DNA of 64,000 bases. Source: Cohnella sp. AR92. Lineage in GTDB: Bacteria > Bacillota > Bacilli > Paenibacillales > Paenibacillaceae. A program made the position numbers and the translations under genes. Below the pieces are notes generated by a model, which saw only the letters and a program-made list of their open reading frames with translations, had not been told where the DNA came from and ran no database searches. This document shows positions 7,942 to 15,806 of the stretch, piece after piece (within the stretch, counting starts at the first letter, position 1; every line of letters starts with the position of its first letter). The stretch spans positions 52,940-116,939 of the forward strand of contig NZ_RZJR01000017.1 in NCBI RefSeq assembly GCF_003990975.1, read 5' to 3'.

Positions 7942-9477
7942 TCAAATCGTGCCTGCGTGCGCTTGAACCTCGCCGGCGTTCTTCGGTTGAGGAACGAGCC
8001 TGGCGCTTCCGACCGTCAAAGCGACGATTGCGCCGAAGGCCATGATGCAGAGCGACAGCACGAAGCCATGATTGATCGCTTTACCGATGGCGTCCTTTAG
8101 GAACGCGAGAAGCTCAGGCGGAAGTTTATCGGCAGCTCGAATGACGTTCTCCGGGTTCGCAAGAGTTGCCGATTGGTCTTGAGGAATATTGAACTTCTTG
8201 ATGGCCTCGAGCGTAGAATCCTTCAAGTTGCCATTCACAATAACCGCCATGATCGAAGCGCCCATGATTCCGCCGATGTTGCGCCAGAAGCCGACGACGG
8301 AAGAGGATATACCGAGGTACTTCTTGTCGACGCTCATGGCGACGGCGCTTTGGGCTAAGCTCATGAGCGGACCGACGACGCCGGCTCCGAGCAGAATCAT
8401 GATAGCGATCACTTGCCAGAACGGGGTCGCGGGCGACAGCGACATGAGCAGTATGGCGGCAACGATGCCCAGAAGCATATTAACGAACATGATGGATCGG
8501 AATTTGAACTTGGCACCGACAAAGCCCGAGATGATCGCTCCGGTAATGAGGGAAGCCATCATCGGAGTCAGAATGCCGTTCGAATTGGCTCTGCCCAATA
8601 CCGTGACGGCATAGATCGGCAGATAGGTAATGGCGGAGAACATGATGACGCCTTGGCAGAAGCATAAGATGCTGGTTCCGAGCACGAGGCGGTTGCGGAA
8701 AATCGGCAGCGGGAGCATCGGTTCGGAAGCGCGGGATTCGACCATGAGGAATGAAGTTGTTCCAACGGCCGCGATCGCGAACAGGCCGATGATTTGCCAA
8801 GAACCCCAAGCAAAGTTCTTGCCTCCGAGCTCCAACGCGAGCATAAGCGAGACGGTGGAAGCGATAAGCAGCGCCGCGCCAGCGTAATCGATCTTCGGCT
8901 TACGCTCCGACCGCGATTCCTTCAGGGCGAAGAGGAGCACCAGCATCGACGCGATGCCGATCGGCAGATTCACATAAAAGCACCAGCGCCAGCCCAGGTT
9001 CTCCGAGATGAGCGTTCCAAGCTGGGGACCTGCAACCGATGATAGTCCGAACACGGCGCCCATAACGCCGGACAGCTTCGCGGCGTCCTTCGGATTAGCG
9101 AACAAGGTGAAGAGAATCGAGAATGAGATCGGGAAGACCGATCCGGAGCCGATACCTTGGATGACTCGGAAGAAAATCAGTTGCTCGATATTCCCCGCCA
9201 TGCCGCACAACGCAGACCCGATCAAGAACAGCCCGATGCCGATTAGATAAAACTTTTTGCGTCCGAACAAGTCCGACAATTTGCCGAAAATGAGCATCGT
9301 GCTCGTCGCGGCGAGCATGTAGGCGGTGAATACCCACGAGATGTTATCGAAACCGCCGATGTCTCCGATGACCTTGTTGATGCATGCCGATACGATGGTG
9401 TTGTCCAGAGAGGCCATGAGCAGTCCCAGCGCCATAGCCACAATGATCAGAGCCGTTCTATTTTTGGCATCAGACAT
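7942..9477 (-). CDS. MFS drug exporter, DHA2 family (EmrB/QacA type, 14 TM)
   Basis: 511 aa with about 14 hydrophobic segments. The N-terminus carries the DHA2 motif LLMASLDNTIVSACINKVI; GKLSDLFGRKKFY is motif A and FRVIQGIGSGSVFPI belongs to the motif B/C region. These proteins export hydrophobic drugs and toxic compounds with proton antiport. The gene is 43 bp downstream of the padR-type regulator on the same strand and presumably shares its operator-controlled promoter, so expression should rise when the PadR protein binds an inducer. Confidence 0.88.
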   Translation of the reverse strand: MSDAKNRTALIIVAMALGLLMASLDNTIVSACINKVIGDIGGFDNISWVFTAYMLAATSTMLIFGKLSDLFGRKKFYLIGIGLFLIGSALCGMAGNIEQLIFFRVIQGIGSGSVFPISFSILFTLFANPKDAAKLSGVMGAVFGLSSVAGPQLGTLISENLGWRWCFYVNLPIGIASMLVLLFALKESRSERKPKIDYAGAALLIASTVSLMLALELGGKNFAWGSWQIIGLFAIAAVGTTSFLMVESRASEPMLPLPIFRNRLVLGTSILCFCQGVIMFSAITYLPIYAVTVLGRANSNGILTPMMASLITGAIISGFVGAKFKFRSIMFVNMLLGIVAAILLMSLSPATPFWQVIAIMILLGAGVVGPLMSLAQSAVAMSVDKKYLGISSSVVGFWRNIGGIMGASIMAVIVNGNLKDSTLEAIKKFNIPQDQSATLANPENVIRAADKLPPELLAFLKDAIGKAINHGFVLSLCIMAFGAIVALTVGSARLVPQPKNAGEVQAHAGTI

Positions 9478-9520
9478 GATTAACTCTCCACTCCTTTGGA
9501 ATAATCAAGTGATCTCTCTA

Positions 9521-10054
9521 CTAAACTTGCCCATTCATCGATTGCTGAATCTTGGCGAGACCTTCCTCCAGAACTTTGATCTTTGCGGCATTCAGCTCGA
9601 CTCCGACGTTCAGGCACAAATTCGAGCTGGACGAAATGCGCTCTCCCCATTCGGCCTTGAATTCCTGCAGAATCTGCTCGTTTCGCTTCAGCTTCCCGAT
9701 CTCGCGGACAATCCAGCCGATCATTCGCTCCTGCTCGATGAACTCTCCGAAATACAAACGCACCATGAGGTCGGAACGATACAGATCCTCTTCCAGAGGA
9801 GATTGCAGGTATTCCTGGAATCGTTCCCGGCCAGCCTCGGTGATCGAATAGATGTTCTTGTTCGGCCGGCCTTCTTGGACAACGCTCTCCTTAACGATAT
9901 ACCCATGGCTCTCCAACTTGGCTAAGGTCGGGTAAATCGTCCCGAAGCTTGCATCGAAAAAGAAGCCGAGAGGGAATTCGAATTTGCCCTTGATCTCATA
10001 CCCCGAGAGCGGCCGATGGTGCAGAAGACCTAGAATGACATCCTGGCTGTTGAT
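9521..10054 (-). CDS. PadR-family transcriptional repressor, with an ATC start codon
   Basis: About 177 aa. The N-terminal winged helix reads NSQDVILGLL, then LSGYEIKGKFE and FFFDASFGTIYPTLAKLESHGY, followed by VVQEGRPNKNIYSIT, which is the typical PadR domain; the C-terminal ~90 residues form the coiled-coil dimer region. Relatives begin Met-Asn-Ser-Gln-Asp. Here the codon before Asn-Ser-Gln-Asp is ATC (10054-10052), preceded by another ATC and an in-frame TAG at 10069-10067. No ATG, GTG or TTG exists between that stop and the conserved helix. A purine-rich AGGGGGAG lies at the right distance for the ATC. The first canonical start (TTG 9916) would delete the DNA-binding domain. It heads the padR-MFS operon and is probably autoregulated. 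Confidence 0.82.
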   Translation of the reverse strand: MNSQDVILGLLHHRPLSGYEIKGKFEFPLGFFFDASFGTIYPTLAKLESHGYIVKESVVQEGRPNKNIYSITEAGRERFQEYLQSPLEEDLYRSDLMVRLYFGEFIEQERMIGWIVREIGKLKRNEQILQEFKAEWGERISSSSNLCLNVGVELNAAKIKVLEEGLAKIQQSMNGQV

Positions 10055-10102
10055 GATAAGCTCCCCCTAATTTGCAAAGGTGGAATATTATACCTGTCGC
10101 TC

Positions 10103-10132
10103 ATTATATCGGGGCGATATATATCGAGTCAA
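10103..10132 (-). promoter_or_regulatory. padR promoter with overlapping operator palindromes
   Basis: Read on the minus strand: -35 TTGACT (10132-10127), an 18-bp spacer, and -10 TATAAT (10108-10103). The spacer is filled by two dyads that share an arm: TATATCG-GGG-CGATATA in plus-strand terms at 10105-10121, and the 12-bp perfect palindrome CGATATATATCG at 10115-10126. A repressor bound here would block RNA polymerase directly. The natural candidate is the PadR protein encoded just downstream. Confidence 0.75.
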
Positions 10133-10333
10133 TATGTATTTTTCCATTAAATACAAAAAACCCTCAACTCCTCTGCGTTTATTCCATTGGAATTGTTTTC
10201 GAATGTCTATCATTTAACACAATGGTCTATCCCCCATGACTCTGGGAAAACAGTGGAAATTTACATTGGAGAAGGGGCGAAAACAACATGACCTTCGAAT
10301 CATCCCACAAACGTTCGTAGGAGGAAGAGAAAA

Positions 10334-11446
10334 ATGTTGAGTTTGACTGCAAAGAAAAGGTGGTTCTCCGTTCTTACCCTGACCGTGGCTCTGTCGTCCG
10401 TTCTGGCCGCTTGCGGCAAGGACAACGAATCGGCTTCTTCCGTCAGCGGAGCTGTCGATTCCTCGTCCATCAAGGATATCGAATCGCAAGCGAAGGGAGA
10501 AGGCTCGGTCATCAGCGTCGGGATGCCGGACAGCTGGGCGAACTGGAAAGACACCTGGAACGATATTCAAACGAACTATGCGTTGAAGCATTCGGATACC
10601 GACATGTCGAGCGCCGAGGAGATCGCGAAGTTCGACGCCGAGAAGGACAAGCCGACCGCGGACATCGGGGACGTCGGCATCGCTTTCGGTCCGGTCGCCG
10701 TAGCCAAGGGAGTCACGCAGCCCTATAAGCCTTCACACTGGGAGGAGATTCCCGGTTGGGCGAAGGACGAGGACGGCCACTGGGTCGTCGGTTATCAAGG
10801 CACGATCGGGTTCCTGACTAATAAGAAGCTCGTCGAGAACCCGCCGAAGAGCTGGGAGGACCTGAAGAACGGCGATTACAAGATCATCGTCGGCGACGTC
10901 ACGAAGGCGGCTCAAGCTCAAATGGCGGTTCTGGCGGCATCGATCGCGTTCGGCGGCGACGAGAACAACATCGAGCCGGGACTCGCGTTCTTCGAGGACC
11001 TTGCCCGGAAGGGACGCCTGTCCAATGCGGAAGCAACCGTAGCGAACATCGAGAAAGGCGAGGTTCCGGTTACGCTGCTGTGGGACTTCAATGCTCTGAA
11101 CTATCGCGACCAGATCAACAAGGACCAATTCGAAGTCTCGATCCCGGAAGAAGGCAGCGTTGTCGGCGGCTATGCGACGATCATCAACAAGTACGCGCCG
11201 CATCCGAACGCGGCCAAGCTGACCCGCGAATACATCTTCAGCGACGAAGGGCAGATCAATCTGGCGAAGGGCTACGCGCGCCCGATCCGGGACAGCGTGA
11301 AACTGCCGGACGACGTGGCCGCCAAGCTGCTGCCTAAGGACGAGTACAAGAACGCGAAGCCGGTCGGCGACTACAAGGTGTGGGACGCCACGTCCAAGAC
11401 GCTGCCGCAGGCTTGGCAGGACCGCGTTCTCGTACACATGAATTAA
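10334..11446 (+). CDS. Substrate-binding lipoprotein of an iron/polyamine/phosphonate-type ABC importer
   Basis: 370 aa. A lipoprotein signal peptide (KKRW, a hydrophobic stretch, then SSVLAAC with the lipidated Cys near residue 27) is followed by a Ser-rich linker and a periplasmic-binding fold with GYQGTIGFLTNKKL near 152 and GEVPVTLLWDFNALNY near 240. The fold is that of the PotD/AfuA/PhnS group rather than a sugar-binding group. It leads an operon with two permeases, an ATPase and a phosphatase-superfamily hydrolase. The ligand is unknown; the linked hydrolase makes a phosphorus compound plausible. The strong Shine-Dalgarno GTAGGAGGAAG fixes ATG 10334. Confidence 0.82.
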   Translation: MLSLTAKKRWFSVLTLTVALSSVLAACGKDNESASSVSGAVDSSSIKDIESQAKGEGSVISVGMPDSWANWKDTWNDIQTNYALKHSDTDMSSAEEIAKFDAEKDKPTADIGDVGIAFGPVAVAKGVTQPYKPSHWEEIPGWAKDEDGHWVVGYQGTIGFLTNKKLVENPPKSWEDLKNGDYKIIVGDVTKAAQAQMAVLAASIAFGGDENNIEPGLAFFEDLARKGRLSNAEATVANIEKGEVPVTLLWDFNALNYRDQINKDQFEVSIPEEGSVVGGYATIINKYAPHPNAAKLTREYIFSDEGQINLAKGYARPIRDSVKLPDDVAAKLLPKDEYKNAKPVGDYKVWDATSKTLPQAWQDRVLVHMN

Positions 11447-11478
11447 TTAGACGGAATCGTAGCCAGGGACTGCCGCGG

Positions 11479-11504
11479 GCGTCTTCGTTCTTGGACGAAG
11501 GCGC
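11479..11504 (+). promoter_or_regulatory. Intercistronic stem-loop between binding protein and permease genes
   Basis: GCGTCTTCG (11479-11487) pairs with CGAAGGCGC (11496-11504) with one G-U pair, and an alternative AAGGCG/CGCCTT pairing lies just 3'. No T run follows. Such structures after a binding-protein gene often protect its mRNA end or reduce read-through, giving more binding protein than permease. Confidence 0.4.
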
Positions 11505-11534
11505 CTGCTTCGCGCCTTGAAGGGATGTGTCCAT

Positions 11535-12488
11535 ATGAGAAACAAGAAGAATAGAATTCGGCTGCAAGACAGGCTTTGGGTTCTGGGCCTGCTTCCCTTC
11601 GCGATCATGGTGCTCTCGTTCCAATTGGCTCCCGTCTGGTCCATGCTGACGGGAAGCTTCCGGTCGGATATCGACTTCTCGCTGACCTGGCACAACTATT
11701 ATACGGCTCTGCACAGTCCGTTCTATCGGAAAGCGATCGAGAACAGCCTGCTGATCTCTTCTTATTCCAGCCTGATCGGGATCGCCGTCGGCCTTGCGTG
11801 CGCGTATTCGGTGACGCGCTTCTCCCCGGCGATTCGAGACCGGCTGCTGATGCTGTCCAACATGACCTCGAATTTCGCGGGCGTTCCGTTAGCATTCGCT
11901 TATATTATCCTCCTCGGGTCGAACGGCATGTTCACCTTGCTGTTCAAGCAGTGGGGGTGGAACGCGTTCGCGGGCTTCGATCTCTACAGCTGGACCGGGT
12001 TGACCCTCGTTTACGTATACTTCCAGATTCCGTTGTCGCTTCTTCTGCTCTATCCGTCCTTCTACGGAATCCGAGAGCAGTGGAAGGAGGCGGCTTCTCT
12101 GCTCGGCGCTAACGCATGGCAATTCTGGCGCACCGTCGGAATGCCGATCCTTGCGCCCGCTATCTTCGGAACGCTTGGCATTCTGTTCGCCAACGCGATG
12201 GGAGCCTATGCGACCGCGTACGCGCTGGTCGGGGGCAATTATAATCTGCTGGCGATCCGGATCGGCTCCCTCGTCTCGGGGGATGTCGCCAATCAGCCGA
12301 ATCTCGGCAGCGCGCTCGCGGTCTTGCTCGCTTGCACGACGCTGCTCGCGGTGGCGTTGAATCACGGCATGACGAAGCGTTCGGCGCGATATTTGACGGG
12401 AACCGCGAGAACGGCGGTTCCGTCGCGGAGAGAACGTCGGCGGGCGGCGCGCGGCGCCCTTGCGAATGCGAAGGAGGGGATGGGATGA
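11535..12488 (+). CDS. ABC transporter permease (first membrane subunit)
   Basis: 317 aa from ATG 11535, after GAAGGGATG; the in-frame TTG 11517 upstream is less likely. About six membrane segments, starting with WVLGLLPFAIMVLSFQLAP. The binding-protein-dependent transport signature is EAASLLGANAWQFWRTVGMPILAP near residue 185 (E-A-A-x-x-x-G family loop that contacts the ATPase). The C-terminus is a basic cytoplasmic tail (RRERRRAARG). It overlaps the next permease gene by four bases (ATGA), implying coupled translation. Confidence 0.85.
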   Translation: MRNKKNRIRLQDRLWVLGLLPFAIMVLSFQLAPVWSMLTGSFRSDIDFSLTWHNYYTALHSPFYRKAIENSLLISSYSSLIGIAVGLACAYSVTRFSPAIRDRLLMLSNMTSNFAGVPLAFAYIILLGSNGMFTLLFKQWGWNAFAGFDLYSWTGLTLVYVYFQIPLSLLLLYPSFYGIREQWKEAASLLGANAWQFWRTVGMPILAPAIFGTLGILFANAMGAYATAYALVGGNYNLLAIRIGSLVSGDVANQPNLGSALAVLLACTTLLAVALNHGMTKRSARYLTGTARTAVPSRRERRRAARGALANAKEGMG

Positions 12489-13291
12489 CCGAGCGTAACG
12501 GAGCGGGCTGGGGGCATCGCGCCCTTCAATCGATGCTTCTCGTGTACTTGCTGCTTCCGCTGGCAGCCACCGCCGTTTACGCGTTCGCGAGAGAATGGCA
12601 GAACACGCTCTTGCCCAAGTCCTGGACGCTGGATTGGTTCGGCAGCATGTTCCGGGATACGCGATTCCTCGAAGCGCTCTGGAATTCGCTTTATCTGTGC
12701 GCCATAAGCGTCGGACTAAGCTTAATCGTGATGATCCCGGCCGTGTTCGTCCTGACGGTCTATGCGCCGCGGCTCGAATCGCTGATGAAGGGCATCGTCG
12801 TCCTTCCGTACGCGGTGCCGGGAGTCGTCGCCGCCGTCGGGCTGATCCGCACGTATTCCTCCGGTCCGATCGACATCTCGGGCACGACATACCTGCTGAT
12901 CGGAGCCTACTTCGTCGCCATTCTGCCTTATATGTATCAAGGAATCCGCAACAGCCTGCTGACCGTCTCGGCGCCGGAGCTCATGCAAGCGGCCGGACTG
13001 CTCGGAGCGGGACCGATCCGGGCGTTCTTGACGGTGGTGCTTCCGAACATCGCCCCGGGGATCGTGGTCTCGACTCTGCTGTCCTTCTCGGTTCTGTTCG
13101 GCGAGTTCGTGCTCACGAACATGCTGGTAGGAGCGCATATCCAGACGATCCAAGTGTACCTGTACCAGAGAGTCGGCGAGAGCGGCCATCTGGCCAGCGC
13201 GATCGCGATCGCTTACTTCGTCTTCATTCTGATTGTATCCATGGCATTGATGAAGCTGGGCCAGCGAAGGAGCGGGAGGGGAAAAGGATGA
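12485..13291 (+). CDS. ABC transporter permease (second membrane subunit)
   Basis: 268 aa from ATG 12485 within an ATGA overlap, preceded by GGAGGGGATGGG. Six hydrophobic segments; the coupling loop reads ELMQAAGLLGAGPIRAFLTVVLPNIAPG near residue 160. It pairs with the upstream permease as a heterodimer, like PotB/PotC or PhnU/PhnV. It ends in an ATGA overlap with the ATPase gene, so the three membrane and ATPase subunits form a tightly coupled translational unit. Confidence 0.87.
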   Translation: MTERNGAGWGHRALQSMLLVYLLLPLAATAVYAFAREWQNTLLPKSWTLDWFGSMFRDTRFLEALWNSLYLCAISVGLSLIVMIPAVFVLTVYAPRLESLMKGIVVLPYAVPGVVAAVGLIRTYSSGPIDISGTTYLLIGAYFVAILPYMYQGIRNSLLTVSAPELMQAAGLLGAGPIRAFLTVVLPNIAPGIVVSTLLSFSVLFGEFVLTNMLVGAHIQTIQVYLYQRVGESGHLASAIAIAYFVFILIVSMALMKLGQRRSGRGKG

Positions 13292-14331
13292 ATTCGTATC
13301 TCGATCTGCAAGGCATCCGCAAAAATTACGGAACGACCGCGGTGCTCGACGACGTCTGCCTGCAAGCGGCGGAAGGGGAGCTCGTCACTCTGCTTGGCCC
13401 GTCCGGCTGCGGCAAAAGCACGCTGCTCCGATGCATCGCCGGATTGGCCGACCTGAACGGAGGCCGTATTCTATTGCAGGGGCGGGACCTCGAGAGGCTT
13501 GCGCCCCGGCAGAGGGAAGTCGGGATGGTGTTCCAATCGTATGCGTTGTTCCCGAATCTGACGGCCGGCGAGAACATCGAATACGGCCTTCGGATGCGCG
13601 GCGATTCCAAGCGGAGCCGCCAGAGGAGAACGGAGGAGCTGTTGGCGCTGGTCGACCTCGAGGAGAAGAGGGACGTCTATCCTCATCATCTCTCCGGCGG
13701 GCAGCAGCAGCGGATCGCGCTAGCCCGCTCTCTGGCCGTTCAGCCGAAGCTGCTGCTGCTCGACGAGCCGCTTAGCGCGCTGGATGCGCAAATTCGCAAG
13801 AATCTGCGCGCCGAGATCCGGAACATCCAGAAGCGCCTGAATATGACGACTTTGTTCGTGACGCATGACCAGGAGGAGGCGCTGACGATGTCGGACCGCG
13901 TCTGCATCATGAACAAGGGGCGTATCGTCCAAGCGGGAACGCCGGAAGAGATTTACGCGAAGCCGAGAACCGAATTCGCGGCTCGCTTCATGGGAAGCTA
14001 CAACGTGCTGACCCGTCCGGAAGCGATGCGCTTGTTCGGGCGGCTCGAAGGCTCTTCGGATTCCTTCGCGCTCCGCCCGGAGTCGGTGAAGCTGATTCGT
14101 CCGGACGAGGAGGAGGGAGCGAGGGCGGGCGGCAAACGCATCGTGGAAGGAACCGTCGACTCGGTGTCCGTGCTCGGGACCATTCTTCGCTATACGGTCG
14201 ATTCCGGCGGGGTCCGGCTGACGATCGACGTGCTGAACGACGGCAGAAGCATCGGAATCGGGGAACGGGGAAGCGTGCGCTTGGCTCTGGATCCTTCGCA
14301 ACTGCTTCAATTGGAGCAGGAAGGCGCATAA
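13288..14331 (+). CDS. ABC transporter ATP-binding protein (PotA/FbpC family)
   Basis: 347 aa from ATG 13288. The complete ATPase set is present: Walker A GPSGCGKST near residue 38, Q-loop VFQSYALFPN near 82, signature LSGGQQQR near 135, Walker B LLLLDEPLSALD near 155 and the switch His in VTHDQEEA near 192. A C-terminal ~110-residue TOBE-type domain (ALRPESVKLIRPDEEEG, then GTVDSVSVLGTILRYTV) is typical of the polyamine/iron/phosphonate importer ATPases and often takes part in regulation or dimer contacts. It energises the two preceding permeases. Confidence 0.92.
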   Translation: MNSYLDLQGIRKNYGTTAVLDDVCLQAAEGELVTLLGPSGCGKSTLLRCIAGLADLNGGRILLQGRDLERLAPRQREVGMVFQSYALFPNLTAGENIEYGLRMRGDSKRSRQRRTEELLALVDLEEKRDVYPHHLSGGQQQRIALARSLAVQPKLLLLDEPLSALDAQIRKNLRAEIRNIQKRLNMTTLFVTHDQEEALTMSDRVCIMNKGRIVQAGTPEEIYAKPRTEFAARFMGSYNVLTRPEAMRLFGRLEGSSDSFALRPESVKLIRPDEEEGARAGGKRIVEGTVDSVSVLGTILRYTVDSGGVRLTIDVLNDGRSIGIGERGSVRLALDPSQLLQLEQEGA

Positions 14332-14402
14332 ACTTAAGCCAAAGCCTAAGTCGAACGACAGGGTAAACGCAAGCATCAATCCATTAGAGGAGGCTCGGCT
14401 GG

Positions 14403-15212
14403 ATGAACGACCGAACGCGGAAGAAAGTCATTATGGTGGTGCTGGACGGCCTGCGATACGATTCGGCGCGACGTTATCTCGGCTATCTCGAGCATCTTGT
14501 CGAGCAAGGCGCGGCGACCTGCCATCAGGTCCGCTCGGAGCTTCCGAGCTTGTCGAGGCCGTTGTATGAAGTGCTTCTGACCGGAACTCCCGCCATGCGC
14601 AACGGCATCACGACCAATCCGATCGTTCGGCGCAGCCGGGAGGTCAGCCTCTTCGATCTGGCTTCGGACGCCGGCTTGACGACAGCCGCGGCGGCTTACC
14701 ATTGGGTCAGCGAGCTTTATAACTCCGCTCCGTTCAACCCGTTGACCGACCGTCACCAATACGATACGAACCGTTCCATTCAGCATGGCATTTTCTACTA
14801 TGAGGATTCCTACCCGGACAGCCATCTATTCGCGGATGCCGAGCATCTGAGGACGTCTTGCGATCCCGACTTTCTCTATATCCATTCCATGAACATCGAT
14901 TATATCGGCCATCTGCACGGAGGAGAGAGCAAGGAATACGCCGGCACCGTTCGGATCGCCGACGGTTTGCTGGCCATGCTCGTTCCCCTCTGGCTGGAAG
15001 AGGAGTACCTGGTCGTCGTGACCTCGGATCACGGGATGAGCGCCGACGGCCAGCATGGGGGAACCGATCCGGAGGAGCGGAACGTTCCTTTCTATCTGCT
15101 GGCTTCGGCCAGTCAGGCGAGGATAGATTCGGAGACGACGGTCTCGATCCCTCAGCTGGAAGTGATGCCGATGGTGGCAAGGTGGCTGGGACTGGATCCG
15201 GACGGCGAGTAA
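14403..15212 (+). CDS. Alkaline-phosphatase-superfamily hydrolase (phosphodiesterase/phosphonate-type), cytoplasmic
   Basis: 269 aa, no signal peptide. Superfamily metal-site elements: VVLDGLRYDSA with Asp15; PSLSRPLYE near 49, where a Ser would be the nucleophile; HSMNIDYIGHLHGG near 161 (Asp and His ligands); TSDHGMSADGQHGG near 209 (Asp-His and a final His). This arrangement is shared by nucleotide pyrophosphatases, phosphodiesterases and phosphonoacetate hydrolase. It is the last gene of the ABC operon, 71 bp after the ATPase. A cytoplasmic hydrolase beside an importer fits uptake and intracellular hydrolysis of an organophosphorus compound, but the substrate is inference. GAGGAGG lies just before ATG 14403. 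Confidence 0.78.
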   Translation: MNDRTRKKVIMVVLDGLRYDSARRYLGYLEHLVEQGAATCHQVRSELPSLSRPLYEVLLTGTPAMRNGITTNPIVRRSREVSLFDLASDAGLTTAAAAYHWVSELYNSAPFNPLTDRHQYDTNRSIQHGIFYYEDSYPDSHLFADAEHLRTSCDPDFLYIHSMNIDYIGHLHGGESKEYAGTVRIADGLLAMLVPLWLEEEYLVVVTSDHGMSADGQHGGTDPEERNVPFYLLASASQARIDSETTVSIPQLEVMPMVARWLGLDPDGE

Positions 15213-15252
15213 GCTTGCAAATTTTGTATCATAAAAAAGATAGATTAAACAG

Positions 15253-15282
15253 TTGACTTCCGTTTAGGATCTGTGGTAAATT
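15253..15282 (+). promoter_or_regulatory. Promoter of tRNA-Leu
   Basis: -35 TTGACT (15253-15258), an 18-bp spacer and -10 TAAATT (15277-15282), 43 bp upstream of the mature tRNA. This is a SigA-type promoter. Confidence 0.6.
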
Positions 15283-15324
15283 ATATTTCGCTGACGTTGC
15301 GAATAACAACGACAACAGCGATAC

Positions 15325-15411
15325 GCGGTCGTGGCGGAATTGGCAGACGCGCTGGATTCAGGTTCCAGTGGTAGCAATACCGTGGAGGTTCGAGTCCTCT
15401 CGACCGCACCA
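15325..15411 (+). tRNA. tRNA-Leu(CAG)
   Basis: An 87-nt class II tRNA with encoded CCA (15409-15411). The acceptor arms GCGGTCG and CGACCGC pair perfectly. The anticodon stem CTGGA/TCCAG holds the loop TTCAGGT, anticodon CAG. A long variable arm (GGTAGCAATACC region) marks the leucine/serine class, and the T-loop is GGTTCGAGTCC. The D-arm has GGCGGAATTGGCAGACGC, typical of leucine tRNAs. Confidence 0.97.
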
Positions 15412-15425
15412 CCTTAAAGAATCCG

Positions 15426-15454
15426 AGAGGCCTTCAGATGAAGGCCTCTTTTTT
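15426..15454 (+). terminator. Intrinsic terminator of tRNA-Leu
   Basis: A perfect 10-bp stem, AGAGGCCTTC (15426-15435) and GAAGGCCTCT (15440-15449), with loop AGAT, followed by a T run to 15454. Confidence 0.92.
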
Positions 15455-15621
15455 GGTTTACGCGGCTAATCCCCTGTCTACCGTCACCGGTCCGTCTCGC
15501 GAACCGTACCGATTCCGCCGGCAACGATGAATTTCGCTTCTGCAACTTCCTAAGAACGAGCAAATGCGATTATGTGGAAGAGAATGGGATATTGACCCCG
15601 CTTTATTGGGCTATTTGGTAT

Positions 15622-15650
15622 TTGCAAGCGCTTTTATTGTCCGATATAAT
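15622..15650 (+). promoter_or_regulatory. Maltodextrin operon promoter overlapped by a cre/LacI-type operator
   Basis: -35 TTGCAA (15622-15627), a 17-bp spacer and -10 TATAAT (15645-15650). Over the -35 lies TGCAAGCGCTTTTA (15623-15636), which fits the CcpA cre consensus at 12 of 14 positions and has the palindromic core AAGCGCTT. The site could bind CcpA, for glucose repression, or the LacI-family regulator encoded at the end of the operon, since both recognise similar half-sites. The mdxE-like start is about 155 bp downstream. Confidence 0.7.
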
Positions 15651-15671
15651 TTGAGCCAAGTTGAAGGCCCT

Positions 15672-15736
15672 GTTACCCGTAGAAAAGGGTACATCCTCGG
15701 TTACTTAATGTAACTTGGAGGATGTGCCCTTTTTTT
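15672..15736 (+). promoter_or_regulatory. Leader hairpin with T run before the maltodextrin operon: attenuator or small-RNA terminator
   Basis: Between the promoter at 15622 and the binding-protein start at 15807 lies a strong intrinsic terminator. GGGTACATCCTC (15687-15698) pairs over all 12 bases (one G-U) with GAGGATGTGCCC (15718-15729), an inner GTTAC/GTAAC stem extends it, and seven T follow. Upstream, GTTACCC (15672-15678) can pair instead with GGGTAC, the 5' arm of the terminator, so an antiterminator fold is possible. No protein-binding or riboswitch motif I know is recognisable. The alternative is that the promoter makes a separate ~80-nt RNA and read-through feeds the operon. Confidence 0.6.
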
Positions 15737-15806
15737 GTTGCGTCCGGAAGCAACGGAAGACGGGGCGGACAGCGACGAATAGGTATCGAGAAGGAGAGGT
15801 CGGAAC

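Noticed and set aside
10200..10270. Pho box upstream of the 10334 operon
   Set aside because: Single TTAACA- and TTTACA-like hexamers occur, but not in the tandem ~11-bp spacing that PhoP needs.
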